10,260 bases of DNA. It comes from JAAYCI01 sp964370165. Its GTDB lineage: Bacteria > Bacillota > Clostridia > Oscillospirales > Ruminococcaceae. Shown piece by piece: positions 1-6,556 of this stretch. The stretch is taken from the NCBI GenBank assembly GCA_964370165.1, contig CAYJIG010000066.1, forward strand, positions 1 through 10,260. The letters are read 5' to 3'. The first letter of the stretch is position 1, and each line of letters begins with the position of its first letter. The position numbers and the translations under genes are program-made. The notes under the pieces are model-generated. The model was not told the DNA's origin and did not search any database. It saw only the letters and a program-made list of their open reading frames with translations.

Positions 1-46
1 TGGGATTCGAAAGGCAAACTTTGGAAACAATTCTAAATTAAAATAA

Positions 47-89
47 CCCCGTCTACTTTCCGTGCACATAGTGCGGAAATCAGACGGGG
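47..89 (-). terminator. Hairpin terminator closing the zinc operon, possibly bidirectional
   Basis: The outer stem is CCCCGTCT (47-54) with AGACGGGG (82-89). Inside it a second stem pairs TTTCC/GGAAA and GCAC/GTGC around an ATA loop, with a small GT bulge. Read on the minus strand the stem is followed by TTATTTTAATTT; read on the plus strand it is followed by TTTCATTATT. It lies 24 bp beyond the stop of the last zinc-operon gene. The T-tracts are interrupted, so efficiency is uncertain, but the symmetrical position suggests it may also stop a converging transcript from the left of the window. Positions 1-46 hold nothing I can recognise. Confidence 0.8.
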
Positions 90-113
90 TTTCATTATTA
101 AATCAAAATATAA

Positions 114-689
114 CTACAGTACTATGGGATTTGAGGTGGTGACAATTCTGTAAAATGTCAACCCGTTTATCACGGTCTTTTCAAATGTGCCGTATATTTC
201 AACTAAGCTATCGGCCTGTGGGAAAGATGGATCTTCCTCTTCGGTAACAATAAACTCCATACCTTGCGGGCAACATCCAAGCGCATCATTGATAACAACA
301 TAATGCTGATCAGAGGAGATCTCATCGAAATATTTTGAATAATACACACCTTGCATTTTCAGTACTTTACCCACATAAAAGTCGGGATTCCACATCATGT
401 CGTATATTTGTGCATAAGTGATGGTGCTACTCATTTTAGTGAAATCATAGTCAACAACAGTGCCGTCGTCCAAAACAGTGGTATAATCTGACGACGTGGG
501 CAAGCCTTCGCCGTCGCCAAAATAGCCCTCTATAGGCTGCATGTCGTAAAAGACGCTGTCGGTGTTTCCCTCAGCTTCCACAGTAGCGCTGCTTTGAGCC
601 ATTATTAAGGTGTTTTCCTGGCTGGTGGAACATGCAGCGGTAGAAAACACCATGATTAGACATAGAATAAGACATAGAAATTTTTTCAT
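114..689 (-). CDS. Small lipoprotein, last gene of the zinc-uptake operon
   Basis: The product is 191 residues. It opens with a lipoprotein signal peptide (MKKFLCLILCLIMVFSTAAC) whose lipobox ends at Cys20, so it should be anchored to the outer face of the membrane. A Ser/Thr/acid-rich linker covers about 21-90. A compact C-terminal domain (about 91-191) contains NPDFYVGK, an adjacent Cys139-Cys140 pair (ALGCCPQG) and VEIYGTFE, which reads like a small beta-barrel. From memory this spacing resembles the CC-containing C-terminal domain of the DUF1980/YcgQ family; that is a recollection, not a search result. An in-frame upstream start exists at 812, but the chosen ATG has GAGGG 7 bases before it, begins the signal peptide, and overlaps the permease stop as ATGA, pointing to translational coupling. 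The position suggests a role in metal capture or sensing; the biochemical function is unknown. Confidence 0.85.
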   Translation of the reverse strand: MKKFLCLILCLIMVFSTAACSTSQENTLIMAQSSATVEAEGNTDSVFYDMQPIEGYFGDGEGLPTSSDYTTVLDDGTVVDYDFTKMSSTITYAQIYDMMWNPDFYVGKVLKMQGVYYSKYFDEISSDQHYVVINDALGCCPQGMEFIVTEEEDPSFPQADSLVEIYGTFEKTVINGLTFYRIVTTSNPIVL

Positions 690-1534
690 TTTATCCCTCT
701 GATTTTTCTGATGAAGCAAGCGATGAAAAATACTATTATATTCATGCAAACAATGCCGGAACCTACAGGCACGCTTACAAATATCGAAGACAACAACCCG
801 ACTACAGCACAAAAAATGGATATAATGGCCGAGGCTATGATTACAATCTTGAAGTTGTGGAACAAGCGCATGGCCGACATGGCAGGGAAGATGACCAACG
901 CGGAAATCAGCAAGGAACCCACAAGGTTCATGGCAAGCACAATAACGGCTGCAATTACAACGGCTAATAACAGATTGAATGCTTCCACTTTCATGCCTGT
1001 AGCCTTGGCAAATGTTTCATCAAACGTGACGGCAAATATCCTGTTGTAATACAAAACAAAAATCGCAAGTACAAGTAAAGATAAAATAATGCACATCCAC
1101 ACGTCGGTAGGTGTAAGGGTGAGTATAGACGTCGCACCAAAAAGCGTGGTGCATACATCACCAGCCAAATTGGTGGAAACAGGGAAAAGGTTCATCACCA
1201 GATAACCTATAGCCAGCGCACCCACAGAAAGCATGGCAATGGCAGCATCGCCTCGGGTTTTTGCGTTTTGACCACGCCTAAGCAGTAAAATAGCACACAC
1301 TGCCGTTGCCGGAAACACCAGCCACATCACACCGGCTATCCTCAAGACAGTGGCCACAGACAGTGCGCCAAAAGCCACGTGCGACAACCCGTCGCTGATA
1401 TAAGAAAAGCGTTTCAATACTAAAGTAACACCTAAAAGCGATGAAGAAAGTGCAATAAGTACACCTACAATAAAAGCATATATGACGAACGGAAACGAAA
1501 AATAAAACTTTACTATCTCAATCATTTCTTGCAT
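686..1534 (-). CDS. znuB: Metal (zinc-type) ABC transporter permease, ZnuB/MntB family
   Basis: This 282-residue integral membrane protein belongs to the ABC-3 permease family that forms the channel of zinc and manganese importers. About eight hydrophobic segments are visible, spread over residues 15-275. The family-typical DGLSHVAFG motif lies at 48-56, and the cytoplasmic FDETFAKATG stretch at 171-180 is where the ATPase is expected to dock. The start at 1534 has AGGAGG about 8 bases upstream. A second ATG three codons in (1525) lacks as good a site. The gene overlaps the end of the ATPase gene by 13 bp and its TGA overlaps the next start, so all three are probably translated as a coupled block. 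Zinc rather than manganese is inferred from the histidine-rich binding protein and the regulator in the same operon. Confidence 0.92.
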   Translation of the reverse strand: MQEMIEIVKFYFSFPFVIYAFIVGVLIALSSSLLGVTLVLKRFSYISDGLSHVAFGALSVATVLRIAGVMWLVFPATAVCAILLLRRGQNAKTRGDAAIAMLSVGALAIGYLVMNLFPVSTNLAGDVCTTLFGATSILTLTPTDVWMCIILSLLVLAIFVLYYNRIFAVTFDETFAKATGMKVEAFNLLLAVVIAAVIVLAMNLVGSLLISALVIFPAMSAMRLFHNFKIVIIASAIISIFCAVVGLLSSIFVSVPVGSGIVCMNIIVFFIACFIRKIRGIK

Positions 1535-2220
1535 GAATAACCCTCCTCGTGTGAAAGACTTTTAACATACTCGTCTTTTGGAAGGAATGTGATGGTGGAG
1601 CCAATATTAAGCACATGACTGGCATATGAAAGAGAAGTTTCAACATCGTGAGAAATCATGATGATGGTCATACCGCTCTTGTGAAGGTCTTGTATAGTTT
1701 GATACATTTCGTTTGAAGAAGATGTGTCAAGGCCTGCCACAGGCTCGTCCAGTAGCAAAACTTTATCTGCGGCACAAAGTGCTCTTGCCAACAAAGTGCG
1801 TTGTTGCTGGCCGCCTGAAAGCTGGCTGTAGCTTTTTTTTGCAAGGTGGGTAATGCCAAGCTTTTCCATGTTTTGTTTGGCTATAGACTTTTCAGCACGA
1901 GTGTAAAACATGCGCTTTCCAAGACGTGACAAGCATCCTGAAAGAACCACTTCCCACACAGATGCGGGAAAATCACGCTGTATCTCGGTTTGTTGTGGAA
2001 GATAACCGATTTCAGTTGGTTTCACGTCGCCAATAAAACCAATTTCGCCGGAGATAGGAGAAAGCAGGCCAAGCAATGTCTTCATCAGCGTGCTTTTTCC
2101 GCTACCATTTTCACCTATGATGCACAAATAATCGCCACTGTGTAGCTGAAAATTGATGTTGTCTTGCACCACTTTCTTTTCATATCCAACACAAAGGTTG
2201 TTACAGCTCAGTTGTAGCAT
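1522..2220 (-). CDS. znuC: Metal (zinc-type) ABC transporter ATP-binding protein
   Basis: The product is a 232-residue cytoplasmic ATPase that powers the permease encoded next to it. It shows Walker A GENGSGKST (36-44), a Q-loop in GYLPQQTE (72-79), the ABC signature LSGGQQQR (134-141), Walker B VLLLDEP (154-160), a D-loop GLD (163-165) and the switch histidine in ISHD (H191). Length is usual for a ZnuC/MntB-type ATPase and every catalytic motif is intact. The start at 2220 is preceded by AAGGAGAG at good spacing. It begins 15 bp after the binding-protein gene and its last 13 bp overlap the permease start. Metal specificity cannot be read from the ATPase itself; it is assigned from operon context. 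Confidence 0.93.
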   Translation of the reverse strand: MLQLSCNNLCVGYEKKVVQDNINFQLHSGDYLCIIGENGSGKSTLMKTLLGLLSPISGEIGFIGDVKPTEIGYLPQQTEIQRDFPASVWEVVLSGCLSRLGKRMFYTRAEKSIAKQNMEKLGITHLAKKSYSQLSGGQQQRTLLARALCAADKVLLLDEPVAGLDTSSSNEMYQTIQDLHKSGMTIIMISHDVETSLSYASHVLNIGSTITFLPKDEYVKSLSHEEGYSCKK

Positions 2221-2235
2221 ATACTCTCCTTAGCC

Positions 2236-3321
2236 TTAAGATAAAGCAGTTTGTAGAACCTGTAGATTTTCTTGCATGACGCTGAGATATGTAATGCCAT
2301 CGGTAATATCATCAGAGTTTACAGACTGCAAGGAATGTAGGCCCAGTATCTCTCTATCTTGGTTTTGGCTACTGTCAATAATGGTTTGTGCTAGGTCTGT
2401 GTTGCCGCCATCAATGGTGAATATATAATTTGTTTGTATTTCATCAAGCGCACCGGCTAAGTGGGCCACTGTTTCAAAACTAGCTTCACTTTCGGTGGAA
2501 CACCCGGAAAATGCAGCATGATGAGAAAGACTGTAGTCTTCAAGCAAGTATACGAACGGGAATCTATCACCGAATACAAGAGTGTCTTGTGATGCGGCGC
2601 CGATAACTTTGGTATATTCTGCGTCTAAGCTTTCAAGAGAATTTATATAATCATCAGAGCTTTGCTTGTACTGCTCGGCATTCGCAGGATTGATTTCGCT
2701 AAGCTTATCGGCAATTCCTTGGCAAAAAACAACAGCGTTTCTTAAAGACAACCATATATGCTCGTCCACTGCACTTTCGTGGTCGTGATCATCGTGGGTT
2801 TCTTCTTCGACATGGTCGTGATCGTCATGAGTTTCTTCTTCGACATGGTCGTGATCATCGTGGGTTTCTTCTTCGACATGGTCGTGGTCATATTCAGGCT
2901 CCATATGCACAGAATCACCCAGCAAATCCATCATATTCATCGACAAAACATCAGAACCATTGTCTTGTGTGAAAAGGTCTTCCACCCAAATATCAGACGT
3001 GCCGCCGTTATAAATAAATAAATCGGAATCTAAAATAGTGGCGATATCGGTTGCACTTGGTTGGTAGTTGTGCAAATCCACGCCAGAGTCTAGTAATAAT
3101 GTAACATTAATATTTGTCGAATTTGTGATTTCCTTCACCCAGTCGTAAATAGGGAAGATGGTGACAACGACATTTAAAGGCTCGCTTTGTGTAGACGATG
3201 CAGAAGTAGTATCAATGCTGGAAGATGTATTTGCTGAAGACGATGCAGTGGCACCGCAAGCAGACAATAAGTATAAAACCGCAATTAGTACACTAAAAAC
3301 ACAAAGTAATTTTTTTGACAT
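2236..3321 (-). CDS. znuA: Zinc-type ABC transporter substrate-binding lipoprotein with His-rich repeat loop
   Basis: This 361-residue protein of the ZnuA/cluster A-I family should capture metal outside the cell for the permease. A signal peptide ends at a lipobox, LLSAC (Cys22), followed by a Ser/Thr-rich linker to about 47. The N-lobe begins at VVVTIFPIYDWV, with the first ligand histidine in DLHNYQPS (H84). Residues about 145-182 are a His/Asp/Glu-rich loop containing repeats of DHDHVEEETHD. A second ligand is likely in DEHIWLS (H188). The C-lobe reads FGDRFPF (250-256) where many relatives carry a conserved His, then HHAAFSGCSTESEASFET (267-284) and IDGGN (303-307). The start at 3321 has AGGA 8 bases upstream. 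The gene lies 33 bp after the regulator gene. The His-rich loop favours zinc over manganese, without proving it. Confidence 0.93.
   Translation of the reverse strand: MSKKLLCVFSVLIAVLYLLSACGATASSSANTSSSIDTTSASSTQSEPLNVVVTIFPIYDWVKEITNSTNINVTLLLDSGVDLHNYQPSATDIATILDSDLFIYNGGTSDIWVEDLFTQDNGSDVLSMNMMDLLGDSVHMEPEYDHDHVEEETHDDHDHVEEETHDDHDHVEEETHDDHDHESAVDEHIWLSLRNAVVFCQGIADKLSEINPANAEQYKQSSDDYINSLESLDAEYTKVIGAASQDTLVFGDRFPFVYLLEDYSLSHHAAFSGCSTESEASFETVAHLAGALDEIQTNYIFTIDGGNTDLAQTIIDSSQNQDREILGLHSLQSVNSDDITDGITYLSVMQENLQVLQTALS
2780..2886 (-). repeat. Three 33-bp tandem repeats plus partial copy, coding the His-rich loop
   Basis: Complete units lie at 2780-2812, 2813-2845 and 2846-2878, followed by the first 8 bases of a fourth. 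Units one and three are identical. The middle unit differs at three positions, each in a third codon position (ACC/ACT, CAC/CAT, GAT/GAC on the coding strand), so all three encode the same 11 residues, DHDHVEEETHD in phase. The array is in frame within the binding-protein gene, so copy-number changes would alter loop length without a frameshift. Confidence 0.95.
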
Positions 3322-3333
3322 GACAGTATCCTC

Positions 3334-3351
3334 ATTAAAATATATTTTAAT
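3334..3351. repeat. Perfect 18-bp AT-only palindrome between regulator and binding-protein genes
   Basis: The sequence ATTAAAATATATTTTAAT is an exact inverted repeat filling the centre of the 33-bp gap, ending just before the binding-protein ribosome binding site. As RNA it could form a weak stem; as DNA it could be a secondary protein site. It has no central base, unlike the 7-1-7 Fur-type operator upstream. The function is unassigned and chance is possible in such AT-rich sequence. Confidence 0.5.
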
Positions 3352-3354
3352 ACA

Positions 3355-3756
3355 CTAAACATTAATGGTGGAACAGTTTTCGCACATGCCATAAAGGGTG
3401 GCGTGATGTAAATTAACTATAAAGCCATTGCTTGACATTAAAGACTGAGACAGGCTGTCTGCTATGGTGTCGTCCATATGAGAGGTCAGCCCACATCCCG
3501 AACAAACAAGATGCAAGTAACCGCTACACTGCAACGGGTCTAGGTACTGAAAAAGCGGCTCTTTGCTATTTTCGTGAAAAACGCGCTTTAAAATACCTTC
3601 ATTTTCCATCTGAGACAGATTTCTGTAAACCGAGCTTAGGCTGATGCCACCGCCTGAAAAATAATCGGCAATTTGTCTGGCAGAAAACTGCGAATGCAAG
3701 TTGGTTTTGAAGAAATCTAAGAGCTGTGTTCGTTGCTTTGTTTGATACTTTTTCAC
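3355..3756 (-). CDS. zur: Fur-family metalloregulator, probably the zinc regulator Zur
   Basis: The product is a 133-residue DNA-binding repressor that most likely controls its own zinc-uptake operon. The N-terminal winged helix spans about 1-75, with the recognition segment LSSVYRNLSQMENEGILKR at 39-57. The C-terminal dimerisation half carries two CxxC pairs, C85/C88 (VCSGC) and C125/C128 (MCENC), the usual structural zinc site of the family. Further possible metal ligands are H82 in YLHL and H117/H118 in NLHHATLYG. I start it at the GTG at 3756: GAGGTG ends 8 bases upstream and the protein then opens MKKYQTKQR, as typical for the family. An in-frame GTG at 3765 (adding three residues) sits immediately against the ribosome binding site. 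It is first in the operon behind a strong promoter with a Fur-type operator. Zinc is inferred from context; iron or manganese specificity is not excluded. Confidence 0.9.
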   Translation of the reverse strand: MKKYQTKQRTQLLDFFKTNLHSQFSARQIADYFSGGGISLSSVYRNLSQMENEGILKRVFHENSKEPLFQYLDPLQCSGYLHLVCSGCGLTSHMDDTIADSLSQSLMSSNGFIVNLHHATLYGMCENCSTINV

Positions 3757-3795
3757 TTTGTTCACACCTCATTTGACTATAAGTAAAACTTGACA

Positions 3796-3814
3796 TTTGA
3801 GAATCATTCTCAAA
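3796..3814. promoter_or_regulatory. Fur/Zur-type operator, perfect 19-bp palindrome
   Basis: TTTGAGAATCATTCTCAAA is an exact 9-1-9 inverted repeat. Its core TGAGAAT-C-ATTCTCA has the 7-1-7 layout of Fur-family boxes (general form TnAnAATnATTnTnA). It covers the predicted transcription start (about 3809) and the 3' flank of the -10 hexamer, so bound repressor would block the polymerase. The cognate regulator is the first gene downstream, giving a negative autoregulatory loop. Confidence 0.85.
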
Positions 3815-3815
3815 T

Positions 3816-3844
3816 AGTATAGAATGATTTTGAATATATGTCAA
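3816..3844 (-). promoter_or_regulatory. Sigma-A type promoter of the zur-zinc uptake operon
   Basis: On the minus strand TTGACA (3844-3839) is followed after exactly 17 bp by TATACT (3821-3816). This is a consensus -35 and a one-mismatch -10 at ideal spacing. The predicted start is near 3809, leaving a leader of about 50 bases before the regulator start codon. The promoter lies directly downstream of the terminator for the preceding gene, so the zinc operon is insulated from read-through. Confidence 0.88.
3819..3833. promoter_or_regulatory. Possible second, degenerate Fur-type box in the promoter spacer
   Basis: On the plus strand ATAGAAT-G-ATTTTGA has the same 7-1-7 layout; five of seven left-arm bases match the perfect box, and four of seven positions pair within the site. 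Its centre (3826) is 21 bp from the centre of the perfect palindrome (3805), close to two helical turns, and it lies between the -35 and -10. It could allow two regulator dimers to bind on one DNA face. The match is imperfect and the region is AT-rich, so chance remains possible. Confidence 0.45.
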
Positions 3845-3861
3845 GCGAATAAAGACGAAAA

Positions 3862-3912
3862 AACACCGTAAAACTGTGTGAGGTGTTGACTCCAATACAG
3901 CTTTACGGTGTT
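3862..3912 (-). terminator. Rho-independent terminator after the methyltransferase gene
   Basis: An 11-bp perfect stem, AACACCGTAAA (3862-3872) with TTTACGGTGTT (3902-3912), extends inward with CTGT/ACAG. Read on the minus strand it is followed by TTTTTTCG, a good U-tract. It begins 29 bp after the methyltransferase stop and ends 17 bp before the -35 of the zinc operon promoter. Confidence 0.9.
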
Positions 3913-3941
3913 GGTTTTTATACAATGATAATAAAATAAAG

Positions 3942-5012
3942 TTAATCAGGTTTTCTTAACAATACAGATAATCCGTTGGGGTTGGCATTGTTGAGGTTAT
4001 ACTCAGTGACGCCTAATTCTTTCATCCATGTATGAACTTCTTCTTCGGTATGCTGCCATGCGTTGTGTGGATGATACCAATCAAAGTTTATCATATTGTT
4101 TGTTTCAAAATCGAAGTTATCGCTCCAAAAACATTTAAAGAACGTGTAATACAGCAGTCTTTGTACGTTATGTGTGCCGGCCGGAATACCTAACACCGGA
4201 ATAGGATTCTCCAGTGTTATTTTTGCATCTAGCTTAGACAGTTCACGTCCCAGCTCTGTGATGGGCTCACATTGCTTTAAGCATTCTTCGGCAGATAAAT
4301 CCTTGAAAGAATCACGAACATATTGATCGCAAAATTGCTTTACAGGATTCATCTTCTTATAAATATAAAAGAAGAACTGGCCACCGGGCTTTACATATTG
4401 ATACAAATGTTTTACTGCATCATAGGTGTTTGGCGTGTGATGTAGCACACCATCGGCAATAACAAAATCAAACTGGTCCCATTTCAAGGGAAGCTGCATT
4501 AAGTCTGCTTGCATTACCAATACATTATCAAGATCTTTTGTGTTCATGTGAGTGACATAGGCAGCGTCAGAAATATCGGCACCAACCACATACCCCGGAG
4601 AGTGTGTAGCCATCATTTTCAAGTTAAAACCGGAGCCGGTTCCCACCTCTAAAATGCTGTTTTTTTCCTTGTAAAAATTATATAGTGCTTCTGTGGTTTT
4701 TTCTAAGCCGAATTTTTCGCAAAACCATTCTTCAAACATACGTTGTTCTTGTAGACGAAAGCCATAGTTTGAAAAGCGTCGCCATTTTTCAGAAAAAGTT
4801 GACGTGGTTTTGTCTTGCTCATCGCGCCAATCTAATTCTAAAGCTTTTCGGTTTGATAAAAAGCAAGGAACACCTTGAATAATAGGGTACTCGCTTTCAC
4901 CATGGAAAAAAGAGCCACGAATAACGTCATCTGCGTCTGATTTAGTAGACTCGAAATGTACGTTTTCCCAGTTACCAACCTTTTTCATGATTTCCAGTGC
5001 GGATTGTTTCAT
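3942..5012 (-). CDS. Class I SAM-dependent methyltransferase, substrate unknown
   Basis: The product is 356 residues, longer than a minimal methyltransferase. Residues about 1-55 resemble a Trm112-like leader domain (HGESEYPIIQGVPCFLS, 37-53) but lack the paired cysteines usual there. The Rossmann core starts near 118: motif I LEVGTGSG (121-128), an acidic ribose-binding residue in GADIS (D146), QADLMQLPL (D170), FDFVIADGVLHHTPN (181-195) and VKPGG (207-211). The C-terminal 140 residues contain aromatic-rich segments that may bind the acceptor. I chose the ATG at 5012 because AAGGA lies 8 bases upstream; the in-frame ATG at 5021 abuts that site. The gene is the last before a strong terminator. 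Upstream glycosyltransferase-like genes suggest a glycan or glycosylated metabolite substrate, but this is only context. The gap 5013-5067 is AT-rich without a convincing promoter. Confidence 0.85.
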   Translation of the reverse strand: MKQSALEIMKKVGNWENVHFESTKSDADDVIRGSFFHGESEYPIIQGVPCFLSNRKALELDWRDEQDKTTSTFSEKWRRFSNYGFRLQEQRMFEEWFCEKFGLEKTTEALYNFYKEKNSILEVGTGSGFNLKMMATHSPGYVVGADISDAAYVTHMNTKDLDNVLVMQADLMQLPLKWDQFDFVIADGVLHHTPNTYDAVKHLYQYVKPGGQFFFYIYKKMNPVKQFCDQYVRDSFKDLSAEECLKQCEPITELGRELSKLDAKITLENPIPVLGIPAGTHNVQRLLYYTFFKCFWSDNFDFETNNMINFDWYHPHNAWQHTEEEVHTWMKELGVTEYNLNNANPNGLSVLLRKPD

Positions 5013-5067
5013 AAGATTCATCCTTTCGATATGAATTACTATTTAAAATTTTGAAAACAAAAATTGA

Positions 5068-6522
5068 TTAGCGTGATTTTTGTGCTTTCACCATGGATTT
5101 ATAGAAATCAACTGCGCCGGGCAGGCTGTCGATACATAAGTTTTCGTTCAGGCCATGCACGCTGTTTAGCTGTTGCTTGTTGATTTTCAGCGGCGCAAAC
5201 CTCAGGCAGTTATCGCAAACATCTGAAAAAAACCTAGCGTCTGTGCCACCGGTCATGACATATGGAACCACCGTGACACCGGGGAAATGCTCTTTTATAG
5301 CGCCTTCCAATTCTTTGAACGGCAAGGCAGTGAAATCCACCTCAGGAGGCATTATTCCTATATACAATTCCTCCATGTCAATGTCGTATTTTTTTGCTAT
5401 AGTACGTATTATATCTAAAGATTCATCAGGGCCCTGATGAGAAATAAAACGCATATTGGCGGTGAGAAAAGCTTCCTGGGGGATAACGTTGTATCCGTCG
5501 CTGCCTTGTTGCATGGTGAACGCTGCAGTGGTGCGTAGCATGGCAGCGCCTTGGCTACTGATTGCAGGCATCAGCTTGCATAAAAGAGGCTTAAACAGCC
5601 ACAAGTTTGCAAATATCATTTTGTATAAAAACGGCATTCCGGGAGAAAGCCTGGTGAACATTTCCACCGCCGCAGGTGAAAACTTTGATGTGAACGGATA
5701 GTTTTTTTCTATGTCGCATACAAAGCTTGAAAGTCTTGCAATGGGTGTGTTTTTAGGTGGTGCACTGGCATGTCCACCGTTACCTTTTGCGATAAATTTA
5801 ACGTCGCCATAACCTTTTTCCACCACGCCCACCATGGCGAAAACGCCTTTTGCGCCTGCCAAAGGCTCTTCCAGCATCATGCCGCCTTCGTCTATCAGCA
5901 TTTTAAGATGAACACCTTGTTCCATAAGATAGTCGTTGATAAGTGGGGCGCCTTTACCACCTATTTCTTCGGTGCAACTGCTGGCAAGGTATATATCGCA
6001 TTCAGGCACAACACCCTCGGCCAAAAGCTCTTCTGTCGCTTGTAAAAAACAAGACAAGCTGGCTTTTGTGTCTACGGTGCCACGGCCAAAAACCACTTTT
6101 TCGCCGTTATAGTCCAGTATTTCGCCGCAAAATGCAGGATGATCCCACTTACCGCTTGCTTCCACAACATCGTGGTGGCTCATGAACATTATGGGATCTT
6201 TAGAAGATTTGCCACTCCACTTAAAAAGCAAGCTTCCGTCAAACACCATTTTTTCGCAGTGCTTGTGTATCAGCGGATATGTCTCTTTCAGTGTTTCGTG
6301 GAAAGCTAAAAACTTTGTGATATCTTCATCACCACGTGCAGAAATAGTTTCTTTTTTGATAAGGCCGCTTAAATTTTCGGCGTATTTTAATGCCCTGTCA
6401 CTGTCGGCAGTAACCGCCGGCGCCGCAGGGTAGGGTTTTAACATTAATGCACGGATGGCCGCTATGGCAAGCAAAAGTATCACCAAGCATAATAAAGACA
6501 AAACTGCATACAAAATAAACAT
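5068..6522 (-). CDS. Membrane-anchored M20 family metallopeptidase (PM20D1/carboxypeptidase S-like)
   Basis: This 484-residue zinc-dependent amide hydrolase has an N-terminal hydrophobic anchor at about 2-23. The di-metal site of the M20 family appears complete: SHHDVV (H116, catalytic D118), GRGTVDTKA (bridging D151), CTEEIGG (catalytic E185, ligand E186), LIDEGG (D211) and a C-terminal ligand in SVHGLNE (H456). The dimerisation or lid domain includes GNGGHASAPP (247-256). The WDHPAF...GRGTVD pattern is closest, from memory, to the PM20D1/carboxypeptidase S branch, which cleaves peptides or N-acyl amino acids. Positive residues after the anchor (R24, K29) and none before it hint that the catalytic domain faces the cytoplasm. 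The start at 6522 has AAAGGGG upstream. It lies 34 bp downstream of two membrane protein genes, suggesting hydrolysis of something they transport. Substrate is unknown. Confidence 0.88.
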   Translation of the reverse strand: MFILYAVLSLLCLVILLLAIAAIRALMLKPYPAAPAVTADSDRALKYAENLSGLIKKETISARGDEDITKFLAFHETLKETYPLIHKHCEKMVFDGSLLFKWSGKSSKDPIMFMSHHDVVEASGKWDHPAFCGEILDYNGEKVVFGRGTVDTKASLSCFLQATEELLAEGVVPECDIYLASSCTEEIGGKGAPLINDYLMEQGVHLKMLIDEGGMMLEEPLAGAKGVFAMVGVVEKGYGDVKFIAKGNGGHASAPPKNTPIARLSSFVCDIEKNYPFTSKFSPAAVEMFTRLSPGMPFLYKMIFANLWLFKPLLCKLMPAISSQGAAMLRTTAAFTMQQGSDGYNVIPQEAFLTANMRFISHQGPDESLDIIRTIAKKYDIDMEELYIGIMPPEVDFTALPFKELEGAIKEHFPGVTVVPYVMTGGTDARFFSDVCDNCLRFAPLKINKQQLNSVHGLNENLCIDSLPGAVDFYKSMVKAQKSR

Positions 6523-6556
6523 GATATACCCCTTTGAAAACTAATATTATGTGAAT

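Noticed and set aside
690..812. Longer start for the terminal lipoprotein at 812
   Set aside because: The extra 41 residues lie inside the permease gene, would hide the signal peptide, and have no good ribosome site; the start at 689 has both signal peptide and coupling.
1668..1859. Second minus-strand frame inside the ATPase gene
   Set aside because: It is an out-of-frame shadow of the ATPase gene, which retains all ABC motifs without interruption.
2780..2886. Possible CRISPR-like array
   Set aside because: The 33-bp units are directly adjacent without spacers, in frame, and encode a known type of metal-binding loop.
2758..3021. Plus-strand open frame with repeated hydrophobic FFFDMVV segments that looks like a small membrane protein
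   Set aside because: It is the antisense reading of the His/Asp/Glu-rich repeat in the binding-protein gene; the hydrophobic pattern follows from complementing those codons, and no ribosome binding site or promoter supports it.
5013..5067. Possible internal promoter ahead of the methyltransferase gene
   Set aside because: The stretch is AT-rich and has TTGTTT and TAATTC-like hexamers about 16 bp apart, but both match poorly and no terminator precedes it, so read-through from upstream is as likely.
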